In this document: positions 33,295-41,728 of the stretch, piece after piece
Numbering within the stretch: position 1 is the first letter of the stretch
Layout: the number at the start of each line of letters is the position of its first letter
Source of the DNA: Mesorhizobium tamadayense
GTDB taxonomy: Bacteria; Pseudomonadota; Alphaproteobacteria; Rhizobiales; Rhizobiaceae
Assembly: GCF_003863365.1 (NCBI RefSeq)
Contig: NZ_RQXT01000027.1
Location: 25,908 to 89,907 of the forward strand
Direction of reading: 5' to 3'
Length of the DNA stretch: 64,000 nt
Notes under the pieces: model-generated
Database searches by the model: none
What the model saw: the letters and a program-made list of their open reading frames with translations, nothing else
Told to the model about the DNA's origin: nothing
Made by a program: the position numbers and the translations under genes

Positions 33295-34533
33295 TCACTT
33301 GCAGCCGCCTTGCGCCCATCTGGCCAGCGCCACCTTGAAGCGGGTTCCCAAAGGGTGCTGCAGGCGCAGCACCGAGACATCGTTGGCGGCGAAATTCTTC
33401 GCCTGCTCGCACAGCCGGGCCTCGTTCCATTCATGACAGCCGTCGCAGTGCTTGCCTTCCCAGGCCGACTTGTCGAGGCCCTCCACCGGACTGAACAGCG
33501 GCGTGCCCTTGATCAGTTGGGCGATGCTCTTGCCGTCGATGGCCGGGTCGCCGAACTTGACCGGGTGATCAAAAAGGATCGGCTCGTCCGTCGCCAGCTT
33601 CGGGATTTTCTGACGCAACAGGTTGAGCGCAAGCTGGTCGTCGGCCTGGCCTGGTGCTGCCCCGGTATTGCGCGTATCGGAACCGCCTTCGGCCTGCGGG
33701 GCGCTTGCCTCGCCCACGATCAGCGGCGCGTTGAGATCGACCTTGTGCAGGACGACCTCGGTGGTCAGCGAGACGTTGATCCACGGACGCTGCTTGCCGG
33801 CGGTCGCCTTGAAGACGTCGCTGGTGACCCTGTTCATCGCCTCGGTGATGGAGGTGTTGGATTCGCCTATGTGCTGGATCAGCGCCGCGGTGAACGGCGA
33901 GTGCCCGCCCGATCCATCAAAGGCAAGCTGGTTCGGGCTGGCGGCGAAGGCGACGAGCGTGCCGGCGCCGCCATTCTCGATCGGGATCTCGGCAAGGCCG
34001 CTGGTCGCACCCTTGACGCCGGCGGTCCTGGCCAGCACCTCGGCAAGCGGGTTGTCCCGGCAGGCATCCAGAAATACTAGCCTGATGCTGGTCTCGCGCG
34101 ACATCTGGCGCAGGATGAAATCGACCGGCACGGCCTCGAAGTCGAGCGAGGTCTCATCCTCGAGCGCAGCGTCGACGGGAAGCAGGTAGTTCTTGCCCGA
34201 GACCTGCAGGCCATGGCCTGCGTAGAAGAACAGCGCAATGTAGGCACCGCGCACCTCTCTGGCAAACTGGGCGACCGTGGCCTGCGTCTGCTGCTTGCTG
34301 AGATCGTAGCCGGAGACCACTTCAAAGCCCAGGTTCTGCAGGCGCTCGGCCATGGCCTCGGCATCGCGCACCGGATTGGTGAGCGGCAATGCGTGCTGGT
34401 ACTGCGAGTTGCCGAGCACGAGCGCGACGCGGCGCTCGGCGCCGGCGGCGGTCAAAGTCAAAAACAAGGCAAGCACAGCGAGCCCGACGGCGCGAAGCCG
34501 GCGGCCGCAACGGGCGATCGGGTCGGAGACCAC
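33295..34533 (-). CDS. Exported caspase-like protease (C14) with C-terminal CxxCH motif
   Basis: A 412-residue protein with a signal peptide (AVGLAVLALFLTLTAAGA, cleavage near residue 33) and a caspase-fold domain (about 35-270) with His in FYAGHGLQV and Cys in FLDACRDNPL. The C-terminal 90 residues carry GKHCDGCHEWNEARLCEQ, containing CDGCH, the CxxCH motif used for covalent heme c, plus further Cys. Whether heme is attached is unknown; the region is short for a cytochrome. The GTG at 34533 is chosen because it follows the YceI-OmpA stop by 10 bases. Second gene of a minus-strand operon. Confidence 0.85.
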   Translation of the reverse strand: MVSDPIARCGRRLRAVGLAVLALFLTLTAAGAERRVALVLGNSQYQHALPLTNPVRDAEAMAERLQNLGFEVVSGYDLSKQQTQATVAQFAREVRGAYIALFFYAGHGLQVSGKNYLLPVDAALEDETSLDFEAVPVDFILRQMSRETSIRLVFLDACRDNPLAEVLARTAGVKGATSGLAEIPIENGGAGTLVAFAASPNQLAFDGSGGHSPFTAALIQHIGESNTSITEAMNRVTSDVFKATAGKQRPWINVSLTTEVVLHKVDLNAPLIVGEASAPQAEGGSDTRNTGAAPGQADDQLALNLLRQKIPKLATDEPILFDHPVKFGDPAIDGKSIAQLIKGTPLFSPVEGLDKSAWEGKHCDGCHEWNEARLCEQAKNFAANDVSVLRLQHPLGTRFKVALARWAQGGCK

Positions 34534-34543
34534 CCCCGCGACC

Positions 34544-35650
34544 TCAGTTCGCGAGCTTGGTGGCGGAGAACTCGATCCGCCGGTTGAGGGCCTTGTTCTT
34601 GGGCGTGTCGTTGGCGGCGACCGGCCGTTCCTCGCCATAGCCGGCGGCGCTGATCTGGCTGCGCGGCACACCGTCGGCCACAAGCGCGTCGGCGATCGCC
34701 TGGGCCCGCCGCTCGGCCAGCGCCTTGTTCGCCTCGGGCGATCCGTCGGAGTCGGTATGGCCGGACACCTCGACCTTGAGGGCGGGGCATTTGCGGACGA
34801 CGCCTTCGACCTCCGCCAGCAGTGGGCGGCTCTTGGCATCGAGCCTTGCGCTCGCCTGCCGGAAGTAGATGGCGCCGGTGCGCGAGAGCACGGCAAACCG
34901 GTTCAGGCACTCCTCGTCGCTGAAATTCGCTTTCGCCGCATCGGTGGCGACAGGCCCGACGTCGGCAGCGCTCGCCGCGACGGCCTGGACTGCGGCCGGC
35001 TTGCCACCATCGGCGGTGAAGACGAAATCAAAGGACACCGACGCGGTCGGCACGATATTGGTCACATTGGCCGCCTGTTGCAGCTTGTCGATGTTGGGCA
35101 GCAGGCCAAAGTCTTCGACATGGACCGCGACGGGCGCTTCCGACGCGACGGAAACCTGGGTGTCGCTGATCATGGTGACGACGACGCTGGCCTCGAGGTC
35201 CTTGTCGACACCGTGCAAGCTGAGGCGGAATGGCAAGGTCGCCTTGATCCTGCGCTTTGCCGGCAGGTCGGCGAACGCGGCGCGGTCCACCTTCGCCGTC
35301 AGTTCGGCCGTCGGATACTTGAAGGTCTCGAAGAACAGGAAGCGCATGCGGACATTGCGAAGGTCGACGCCGGTGTCGACCGAATTGAGGTCGAAGCTGA
35401 TCTTTGCGTCACCGGCCGCGCTCAGCGTGCCAGTGATGTTTCTTATTTTGTTGGTCTCGACGATCGTGTTCTTCTTGACCGACTGATAGGTCAGCACCGA
35501 AGCGGAGGGATCGAGCGTCCAGTTGGGCTCGGCGCGCGCGGCTTGCGGTTCGAACAGCAGCAAAGCGAATAGTGCGGCGACGATGAAACCCGTGGCTCGC
35601 GCGGCGGCCACCACTCGCAGATTCCGCCAGAATGCGACGACTTCGACCAT
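34544..35650 (-). CDS. YceI-OmpA fusion protein
   Basis: A 368-residue protein with a signal peptide (GFIVAALFALLLFEPQAARA). A YceI-like lipocalin beta-barrel domain (about 45-215) starts WTLDPSASVLTYQSVKKN and contains PFRLSLHGVDKDLEA and VEDFGLLP. It is joined to an OmpA peptidoglycan-binding domain (about 260-368) with FRQASARLDAKSRPLL, VSGHTDSDGSPEANKAL and NRRIEFSA. YceI proteins bind isoprenoid or other lipid ligands in the periplasm; fusion to OmpA would tether the barrel to the wall. ATG at 35650 is preferred (GGGGGG upstream) over one 20 codons earlier. Ten bases precede the caspase start, so the two are co-expressed. Confidence 0.88.
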   Translation of the reverse strand: MVEVVAFWRNLRVVAAARATGFIVAALFALLLFEPQAARAEPNWTLDPSASVLTYQSVKKNTIVETNKIRNITGTLSAAGDAKISFDLNSVDTGVDLRNVRMRFLFFETFKYPTAELTAKVDRAAFADLPAKRRIKATLPFRLSLHGVDKDLEASVVVTMISDTQVSVASEAPVAVHVEDFGLLPNIDKLQQAANVTNIVPTASVSFDFVFTADGGKPAAVQAVAASAADVGPVATDAAKANFSDEECLNRFAVLSRTGAIYFRQASARLDAKSRPLLAEVEGVVRKCPALKVEVSGHTDSDGSPEANKALAERRAQAIADALVADGVPRSQISAAGYGEERPVAANDTPKNKALNRRIEFSATKLAN

Positions 35651-35853
35651 GGAACGCCCCCCAAGGACAACCCGATCTCGATACCGGCACGAGATGGGAG
35701 CATAGAGCACTCGCGCTTGCTTGGCGAGCGGCTGCGGCCATGCTCCATGCCTAAAGTCGAGATCGCAGAATTAGGCCCGGACAGGCGGAGTGCGACGATA
35801 TGCAAGTCAAAGAACGAAGAAGCTTAGCGACCGACTGGCCTGCTATCGAACCC

Positions 35854-36141
35854 TCATCCGCCCCAGCCGCCACCTCCACCTCCACCGCCACCGCCGCCTC
35901 CCAAAGCAGGTTTGATGACGACGGGTGTGGTTTCTTCCTCGACCGGTTGGATCAGTTTCTTGGCGGTGACCTTCTTCCGCTTGACGACCTTTGGCTCGGT
36001 CGTCGTGCGCACAACCTTCGTCTTATGCTTTGCCGTCGGGGCCGGCTCGACCCTCGGCGTCACGGTCATGCACCCCGCGACAACCAGAGCGCCGGATAGG
36101 ATCGTTGCGGCGATTGCGTGTTTCGATGCCCAGCCCACCAC
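35854..36141 (-). CDS. Small lipoprotein with poly-Gly C-terminus
   Basis: A 95-residue protein. Signal peptide with lipobox VVAGC (Cys near residue 24), then a Lys/Thr/Val-rich middle (KVVRTTTEPKVVKRKKVTAKK), ending in a run of 12 Gly followed by WGG. The basic middle and Gly-rich end could bind peptidoglycan or nucleic acid, but no family is recognised. It follows the third caspase gene by 20 bases on the minus strand and is likely co-transcribed with it. Confidence 0.65.
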   Translation of the reverse strand: MVGWASKHAIAATILSGALVVAGCMTVTPRVEPAPTAKHKTKVVRTTTEPKVVKRKKVTAKKLIQPVEEETTPVVIKPALGGGGGGGGGGGGWGG

Positions 36142-36161
36142 CTTGCCTCCTTGTTGATCGA

Positions 36162-38711
36162 TCAGAACAAGTCCCGGCGCGGATTGGCTTGTTCCCAGAC
36201 CGCCCTGGCCGTCTTGACCAGTTGATCGTCCAACGAGCCGTCCGCCGAAATCTTCGACTTGAGTTCTCCACGCATCTGTTTCAAAGCGGCCGTCTTCGCC
36301 TTGGCTCCAAATTTCGCCAACGTGGCCTTAGCGTCCGGAATTTCGTTGCGAAGGTCGAGCGCAGCCGCGAAAGCAAGGTAGCGCGCGGCCACGGCCTGGT
36401 CGGCCTTGTCGCCCCTTTGCATCTCAAGAGCCGCGCGATCATACGCAGCCGACTGATCGCCGCGGTCGGTCGCCAACTCGAACAACCTTTGCGCTTCGGC
36501 AAGATCCTGCTGCACGCCGACACCGTCCCTGTACATGCGCGCAAGGCTGCCCGGAGCGTAGGGCTGGCCGAGATCCATGGATTTCTGGAAGAGCGAGAGC
36601 GCGGTCTTGGGGTCCTTCTCGACCCCTGTGCCGGCAAGGTAATTGCGGCCGAGCAGGTTCATCGAATACATGTCCTGCCGCTCGACCCCGGCCTTGAGGA
36701 AGGCCACTGCGCGAGCTGGATCGGCAGGCACGCCGTTACGTCCTTCCGTAAAGATCGCGGCGAGATCGTTCATGGCATAGGTGTGCCCCATCGCCGCCGC
36801 CTTGAGCAGCAGGTCCAGCCCCTTGGTGGTGTCACGCTCGACGCCGTAGCCGTTGAACAAGGCGCGCCCCCATGACGTCATCCCGTAGGGATCGCCCTTG
36901 TCGGACGCCGCAGCGTAGAATGTGTTGGCCTGCTTACGGTTGGCGGGCATTCCCGTTCCCGTCGCATTGAGGTAGCCAAGCTCGAACACAGCTCGGACGT
37001 GTCCTTTGTCGGCGGCCTCCTCAATCGCCTTCTTCGCCTGGTCGACCTTGCCGGCCGCCAGCAGCGCCCGCCCGAGCTCGTAACGGAAGCGGGCGACGTC
37101 GGGGTAGGCTTTCACAGCCGCCCGGCAGACGTCCACGGCGTTGGTGCTGATTTCGTTCGGCAGCAGGCCGGGGACAACGCCCTGCAGGTCGAGAGGCTCG
37201 CCGGCCTCCCTGTCGCAGGGCTCGACGCTTGGCGACAGCTTCATCGTCGCCGGCTTGGACGACGTGTTGTCGGCCCTGATTTCGAAGCCGACTATCAGTG
37301 GCTTGACGGCGCCTATCTGGGGTTCGTAGCGCAAGCGGTCGACTTCATCGGCCATCAGGCTTGAATCCGGGGACAAGGTGCGGTCCGGCAGCGACAGCGT
37401 CCCCGTTGCCGGATAGCTCGCGAGCTTCAGGCTGACCGCGGGGTCCTTGGTCGGGAAATCCAGCTTCAGCGGAACCGGCCCGACGCCGACCGGAACGCTG
37501 ATGTCGCGGTTCTCGATCGCCTCGGCGGCACCGGTGATGTGGATGCCGCGCTCCAGCACCTGTTGCTTCTGCTCGGCCTCGAGCGAGGCCATGAGCTGCT
37601 GCCCTTGGGCAGCGTCCCCGTTCTTGACGCGGAACACCAGGATGCCCTGGGATTGGCCGCCCCAGTTGTCGCGCGTGGCATAGGCCAGCATGTCGACCTC
37701 TTCCTGCGCGCCGGAGCCTTTCGGCACATCCATCGCAAGGCGCGGCAGATCCTTGCCCGCGATCGGCTCGCCGGTCGCGACAGGCTTGCCGTCCAGCATC
37801 AGGCGCCCAAGCGCCGGCGGTCTTTCGATGCTGACGGTGACCGCGCCGCCGTCGACATCCACCGGTTCCGGCAGGCCCAGCGCGACGGGCCCGACACCCG
37901 ACGGCACGACCTTTTCCAGCACCGGCGGCAGCGCCGGGCGGCTGGCGCGGCGCATCAGCACCACCTCGTCGATCAGCGAGGAGTTCTCCCACGGAACCTG
38001 CTTGCCGTCGGTGGCTTTAACCACGTCGCGGCGAACGGCAGCCATCACCGTGCGGATTTCCTGGTTCGGTGCCAGCGCGCGGCGGGAAAAGGCGGAGGAG
38101 AAGGGGCTGAGGTCGCCCGTCCCATCATAGGCAACCGCCCCAGGTTCGGTGGCGAAGGCAATGAGCGTGTTCAGCGAGCTTTTGACCTGCGCGAGGCCGG
38201 TGCCGCCCGCAGCGATCAACTGGTCCCGCAGCCAATAGTCCTTGCGCGGGAACGGATTGTTGCGGCAGGCATCGAGGATGATCACCTGGATCTTCGATTT
38301 GGAGCGCATTTGTTCCAGCACGTCGTTGAGCTTGACCGCCTGGACTTCGATGTCCGCGGCATCTTTCAGCGACGCATCGACCGGGATTAGAAAATTCTCG
38401 CCGCCGATCTGAAAGCCGTGACCGGAATAGTAGACGACAGCCAAATCGGCGCCGTCGGCGGCCGCGAGATAGTTGCGGAACTGCTCCTCGAACTGGAGCT
38501 TGGTGAGATCCTTGGCGACGAACACGTCGAAGCCGGCCAAGCGAAATGTGCTCGACACATCGTCGGCATCCTTGTCCGGGTTCTTGAGGGCCGGGATGTC
38601 GCGGTATTCGGAATTGCCGATCACAAAGGCAACCCTGCGATCGGCGTGAGCTTCGAACGCCGTGAAGCCCACAAGGATCAAGGCTGCAAGGAACGCGCAG
38701 CATCGCAGCAT
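36162..38711 (-). CDS. Exported caspase-like protease (C14) with beta modules and SEL1 repeats
   Basis: An 849-residue protein with a signal peptide (cleavage near AHA|DR, residue 23) and a caspase-fold domain (about 24-260) with His in YYSGHGFQI and Cys in ILDACRNNPF. Two similar beta modules follow, each opening with VGPVxLxL and closing with a D-x-L-x-Y/M pattern (about 275-350 and 425-500). The C-terminus (about 560-765) has five or six SEL1/TPR-like repeats such as AVFELGYLNATGTGMPANRKQ and SMNLLGRNYLAGTGVEKD, used for protein binding. It is the largest of the three caspases and the only one with SEL1 repeats. Confidence 0.88.
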   Translation of the reverse strand: MLRCCAFLAALILVGFTAFEAHADRRVAFVIGNSEYRDIPALKNPDKDADDVSSTFRLAGFDVFVAKDLTKLQFEEQFRNYLAAADGADLAVVYYSGHGFQIGGENFLIPVDASLKDAADIEVQAVKLNDVLEQMRSKSKIQVIILDACRNNPFPRKDYWLRDQLIAAGGTGLAQVKSSLNTLIAFATEPGAVAYDGTGDLSPFSSAFSRRALAPNQEIRTVMAAVRRDVVKATDGKQVPWENSSLIDEVVLMRRASRPALPPVLEKVVPSGVGPVALGLPEPVDVDGGAVTVSIERPPALGRLMLDGKPVATGEPIAGKDLPRLAMDVPKGSGAQEEVDMLAYATRDNWGGQSQGILVFRVKNGDAAQGQQLMASLEAEQKQQVLERGIHITGAAEAIENRDISVPVGVGPVPLKLDFPTKDPAVSLKLASYPATGTLSLPDRTLSPDSSLMADEVDRLRYEPQIGAVKPLIVGFEIRADNTSSKPATMKLSPSVEPCDREAGEPLDLQGVVPGLLPNEISTNAVDVCRAAVKAYPDVARFRYELGRALLAAGKVDQAKKAIEEAADKGHVRAVFELGYLNATGTGMPANRKQANTFYAAASDKGDPYGMTSWGRALFNGYGVERDTTKGLDLLLKAAAMGHTYAMNDLAAIFTEGRNGVPADPARAVAFLKAGVERQDMYSMNLLGRNYLAGTGVEKDPKTALSLFQKSMDLGQPYAPGSLARMYRDGVGVQQDLAEAQRLFELATDRGDQSAAYDRAALEMQRGDKADQAVAARYLAFAAALDLRNEIPDAKATLAKFGAKAKTAALKQMRGELKSKISADGSLDDQLVKTARAVWEQANPRRDLF

Positions 38712-38806
38712 GGCAAATCCTTAACTGCTATGACCTGTCGCCACAGGAACGCAGCTTGCGGCGCCGAGGTCTGTTAAAGAGCTCACAGTCTGCCGGGACG
38801 GGAGCA

Positions 38807-38839
38807 GAACGCATGCATAACGACGGCGGGCATGCGTTC
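38807..38839. promoter_or_regulatory. 10-bp inverted repeat between fghA and the third caspase gene
   Basis: GAACGCATGC (38807-38816) and GCATGCGTTC (38830-38839) form a perfect 10-bp stem with a 13-base loop. It lies about 100 bases upstream of the caspase start and 127 bases after the fghA stop. It has no T-run, so operator or repeat remnant is as likely as terminator. Confidence 0.4.
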
Positions 38840-38965
38840 TTATCCAATCAAGTTCTAAATTACTCCAGAGACATATACACCGCAATGAGAAGACGCGTTG
38901 GATTGCCCGGATTGCGTCACGGGCATCCGACCTAGGCTTGAGGGCTTCCCGGGCGTTTGCGTTGC

Positions 38966-39799
38966 CTATGCCAGCCGCGCGGCGTGCCAGCGCAGATGAT
39001 CGTCCATGAAGGTCGAGATGAAATTGTAGGAATGGTCGTAGCCTTCCTGCATGCGCAGCGTCAGCGCGATGCCCGCCTTCTTACAAGCTTCTTCGAGCAG
39101 CCATGGGCGCAGACCATCCTGGAGGAAGCCGTCGGCCGTGCCTTGGTCGACCAGCAGCTCGCCGTAACGATGGCCGTCCTCGATGAGCAGCGTGGCGTCA
39201 TAGGCGCGCCAGCTGTTCTCGTCTGATCCCAGATATTTCTCGAGCGCCGGCCGCGACCAGCCGGCGGTGGTCGGCTGCACGATCGGCGCGAAGGCCGAGC
39301 AGCTCCGGAAGCGCCCGGGGGTCCTCAGCGCGATCGTCAGCGCGCCGTGCCCGCCCATCGAATGGCCGAAGATCGACTGGCGCGACATGTCGACCGGGAA
39401 ATTGGCGGCGACGAGCGCCGGCAATTCCTCGGCGACATAGGAGTACATGCGGTAGTTTTTCGCATAGGGCGCCTGCGTGGCGTCGACATAGAAGCCGGCG
39501 CCGCAGCCGAACTGCCAGTTGTCTTTCTCGTCCGGCACATCCGCGCCGCGCGGGCTCGTGTCGGGGCAAACGATGACGAGACCCAGCTCGGCCGCCAGGC
39601 GTCGGTACTCGCCCTTGTCCATGACATTGGCATGGGTGCAGGTCAGGCCGGACAGATACCAGAGCACCGGCACATGGCCTTCCACGGCCTGGGGCGGCGC
39701 GAAGACGGCAAAGGTCATCTCGCAGGCGCAGACCTCGGATGAGTGCGAATAGACGCCCTGGATGCCGCCATGCGATTTGGAGGTGGAAAGGACCTTCAT
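38966..39799 (-). CDS. fghA: S-formylglutathione hydrolase
   Basis: A 277-residue alpha/beta-hydrolase of the esterase D family. The nucleophile motif GHSMGGHG has Ser near residue 147; Asp (DQGTAD) and His (DHSYNF) complete the triad. The YLSGLTCTHANVMDKG motif is the family signature. It hydrolyses S-formylglutathione to formate and glutathione in glutathione-dependent formaldehyde oxidation. The ATG at 39799 has an AGAAGG ribosome site; the longer in-frame start at 39862 lacks conservation. No formaldehyde dehydrogenase is next to it. Formaldehyde released by the demethylating flavoenzyme at 42792 would be a fitting source (inference). Confidence 0.93.
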   Translation of the reverse strand: MKVLSTSKSHGGIQGVYSHSSEVCACEMTFAVFAPPQAVEGHVPVLWYLSGLTCTHANVMDKGEYRRLAAELGLVIVCPDTSPRGADVPDEKDNWQFGCGAGFYVDATQAPYAKNYRMYSYVAEELPALVAANFPVDMSRQSIFGHSMGGHGALTIALRTPGRFRSCSAFAPIVQPTTAGWSRPALEKYLGSDENSWRAYDATLLIEDGHRYGELLVDQGTADGFLQDGLRPWLLEEACKKAGIALTLRMQEGYDHSYNFISTFMDDHLRWHAARLA

Positions 39800-39908
39800 C
39801 GGTTCTGCCTTCTCGTCTGGGAATGTCGGGTCCGGCATAGCCGCCGAACCTCGCGCTCGCAACCTTGCGTCTCACGAAAACGATGCAGGCGGCGCGATCG
39901 GGCATGTC

Positions 39909-39930
39909 GACCTCCTGCCCCAGGGAGGTC
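39909..39930. other. Short hairpin upstream of fghA
   Basis: GACCTCC (39909-39915) and GGAGGTC (39924-39930) pair with an 8-base loop. It lies in the fghA upstream region and may be regulatory or part of the repeat cluster that follows. Confidence 0.3.
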
Positions 39931-39939
39931 CCGGGCCTA

Positions 39940-39973
39940 ATGCATGTCGCGCAAAAGCGAAAACGACATGCAT
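39940..39973. repeat. Dispersed palindromic repeat, family B copy 2
   Basis: ATGCATGTCG (39940-39949) and CGACATGCAT (39964-39973) flank a GCAAAAGCGAAAA loop. The ends match the family B element at 32512-32560. Confidence 0.55.
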
Positions 39974-39987
39974 AAAAAACAAAGACC

Positions 39988-40029
39988 TAAAGCGCGTCGC
40001 CTGAATCCGTTTCGGCGCGACGCGCTTTA
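39988..40029 (-). terminator. Strong terminator of the winged-helix/TPR regulator gene
   Basis: A perfect 13-bp inverted repeat TAAAGCGCGTCGC (39988-40000) and GCGACGCGCTTTA (40017-40029) overlaps the regulator stop codon. Read on the minus strand it is followed by a T-rich stretch (complement of AAAAAACAAAGA), as expected for an intrinsic terminator. Confidence 0.65.
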
Positions 40030-41601
40030 GTCCTCGGAAAAGATGGCGTTGCCGCCAGAAGCGGTCGTTTGATCTTCCGCCTCGCGCAGCAGGCGCTCGA
40101 GACGGCTCGCCCATTCCCTGTTGCCAACCCTGAACGGGCCGAGCGCATCGCCGGCAGGCTCCGGGAGATCGCTTGCGGCAGCGGCGAAGTGGTGAGCCTC
40201 CTGCCTATGTCCCAAGGCCATGTGGCAGCACGCCTGAATGCGGAGCAGCGCCGGCCAGTCAGGCCGCGCCTTCAACGCCGCACGCCCGCTGTCGAGCGCC
40301 CCCTCGACGTCGCCCGAAAAGAACCGCGCAAGCATCAAGAGACTGAACCAGGCCGCGTTTTGCGGATCGTGGGGGTTGAGTTCGAGGCCGCGAGTCAGCG
40401 GCTTTCGCGCACCGGCCGCATCGCCCGCAAAAAGACGGGCCATGCCGAGGACGAGATATCCCAAGGCGAAACTCGGACCGAGTTCGATGGACCGTTCCGC
40501 CGCGAGGATCGCCTGATCTGCCCTGCCCGTGTAGGCCGACACGATCGCCAGCGCATAGTGCGCATACGGATTGCGGGCGTCGAGATATATCGCCCGCAGG
40601 GCCGCATCGAAGCCCTCCCTTCCGTCAGCGAGGGGATTTTCCGTCCAGCCATAGGCGATAAGGCCCGCGTTGACCCGCGCCCGCCAGATCTGCGCCTCCG
40701 GAAGCACGGGATCAAGCTCAGCGGCCTCCCGGAAGAACCGCCGCGCGAGAAGGTGGGTGCGCTGCGTTACCTTGTGAAAATTGAATGTGCCTTGCCGTAC
40801 GAGGTCCCAGGCGGTCACGTTGCCGGTATGGGGAGCAACCTGAAGTCCATGGCGCAACAGCAGCTCAGGTTCAATCGCCGCGGCGATCCGCTCGGCGATG
40901 GCGTCCTGCACGGCAAATACCTCGGCCACCTGGAGATCATAATGTTCGGACCAGACTGTGGCGCCCTTCATTGCATCGGCGAGGTGCACCGATATCCGCA
41001 TCCGATCCCCGGTACGCCGGATGGCTCCATCCACCAGAAAATCGACGCCGAGTTCTTGCGCGATCGATTTCGGATCCCTCGGGCCGTGCCTCCTTGCGAA
41101 ACTCGCCCCGCGCGACGCGACGCGAAACCATCGGAACCGGGCGAGCGCCATGATCAGGTCGTCGGCGATACCTTCGGCCAAATATTGTCTCTCAGCGTCC
41201 CCGCCGAGATTCTCGAAAGGCAGCACGGCAATCGCAGGGCTGGAACCCGCCTCCGCTTGCCCTCCGCTTGCCGGTCCATCGGTCCGGCTCTCCGCCGGAC
41301 CGGAAAATCTGTAGCCGACGCGTGGGACCGTGACGATCCATTCGCCGCCGTCCGATGCCGGGCCGAGCAGCTTGCGAAGGGCGGCAATCTGAACGGAAAG
41401 GTTGCTCTCCTCGACTGCGAGGCCCGGCCACACGGCGTCCATCAGTGCCGACTTGGTGACGACCCGCCCCTCTGCCGCGAGCAGAACGGCAAGCAGCGAC
41501 GCGCCGCGGGCGCCGAGAGCGACAGGCCGGTTGTCGCGGAGAAGGCAGCCGTTCTCGGCGATGAATTCGAAGGTGCCGAATGCAAGGTGCTGCGTGCTCA
41601 T
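40027..41601 (-). CDS. Winged-helix (OmpR/CadC-type) regulator with TolB-like and TPR domains
   Basis: A 524-residue protein. An N-terminal OmpR-type winged helix (about 8-100) has LGARGASLLAVLLAAEGRVVTKSALMDAVWP and ends with the wing VPRVGYRFSG. A TolB N-terminal-like domain (about 125-240) starts AIAVLPFENLGGD and contains LVDGAIRRTGDRMRI. The C-terminal half is TPR-like (YAHYALAIVSAYTGRADQA, FALGYLVLGMARLFAGD). No transmembrane helix, unlike CadC. These proteins resemble rhizobial adenylate-cyclase-like regulators. Start at ATG 41601 (MSTQHLAFG); an earlier start would extend into the promoter. Divergent from the cupin-RidA genes, which it probably controls. Confidence 0.85.
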   Translation of the reverse strand: MSTQHLAFGTFEFIAENGCLLRDNRPVALGARGASLLAVLLAAEGRVVTKSALMDAVWPGLAVEESNLSVQIAALRKLLGPASDGGEWIVTVPRVGYRFSGPAESRTDGPASGGQAEAGSSPAIAVLPFENLGGDAERQYLAEGIADDLIMALARFRWFRVASRGASFARRHGPRDPKSIAQELGVDFLVDGAIRRTGDRMRISVHLADAMKGATVWSEHYDLQVAEVFAVQDAIAERIAAAIEPELLLRHGLQVAPHTGNVTAWDLVRQGTFNFHKVTQRTHLLARRFFREAAELDPVLPEAQIWRARVNAGLIAYGWTENPLADGREGFDAALRAIYLDARNPYAHYALAIVSAYTGRADQAILAAERSIELGPSFALGYLVLGMARLFAGDAAGARKPLTRGLELNPHDPQNAAWFSLLMLARFFSGDVEGALDSGRAALKARPDWPALLRIQACCHMALGHRQEAHHFAAAASDLPEPAGDALGPFRVGNREWASRLERLLREAEDQTTASGGNAIFSED

Positions 41602-41620
41602 GATTGGGAATGATACGCCC

Positions 41621-41650
41621 GATTTCGCAGTTTTTCGGAATTTTTCGGCC
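41621..41650. promoter_or_regulatory. Tandem 10-bp direct repeats, candidate OmpR-type operator
   Basis: TTTTTCGGAA (41631-41640) and TTTTTCGGCC (41641-41650) are direct repeats one helical turn apart, with a weaker third unit GATTTCGCAG at 41621-41630. They lie 20 bases upstream of the regulator start in the 127-base divergent region. OmpR-family winged helices bind tandem repeats at this spacing. Confidence 0.5.
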
Positions 41651-41728
41651 AGCGTTTGGGACATACATTGGCCACGCGCACAAACTCGGTTCCATTGTCT
41701 TTGCAGCCTCATCGAATGGGGAAGAACG

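Noticed and set aside
30159..38711. A caspase-based anti-phage or abortive-infection system
   Set aside because: All three caspases have signal peptides, so they should work outside the cytoplasm. No sensor, gasdermin or nuclease partner is seen, which makes the usual cytoplasmic defence model unlikely.
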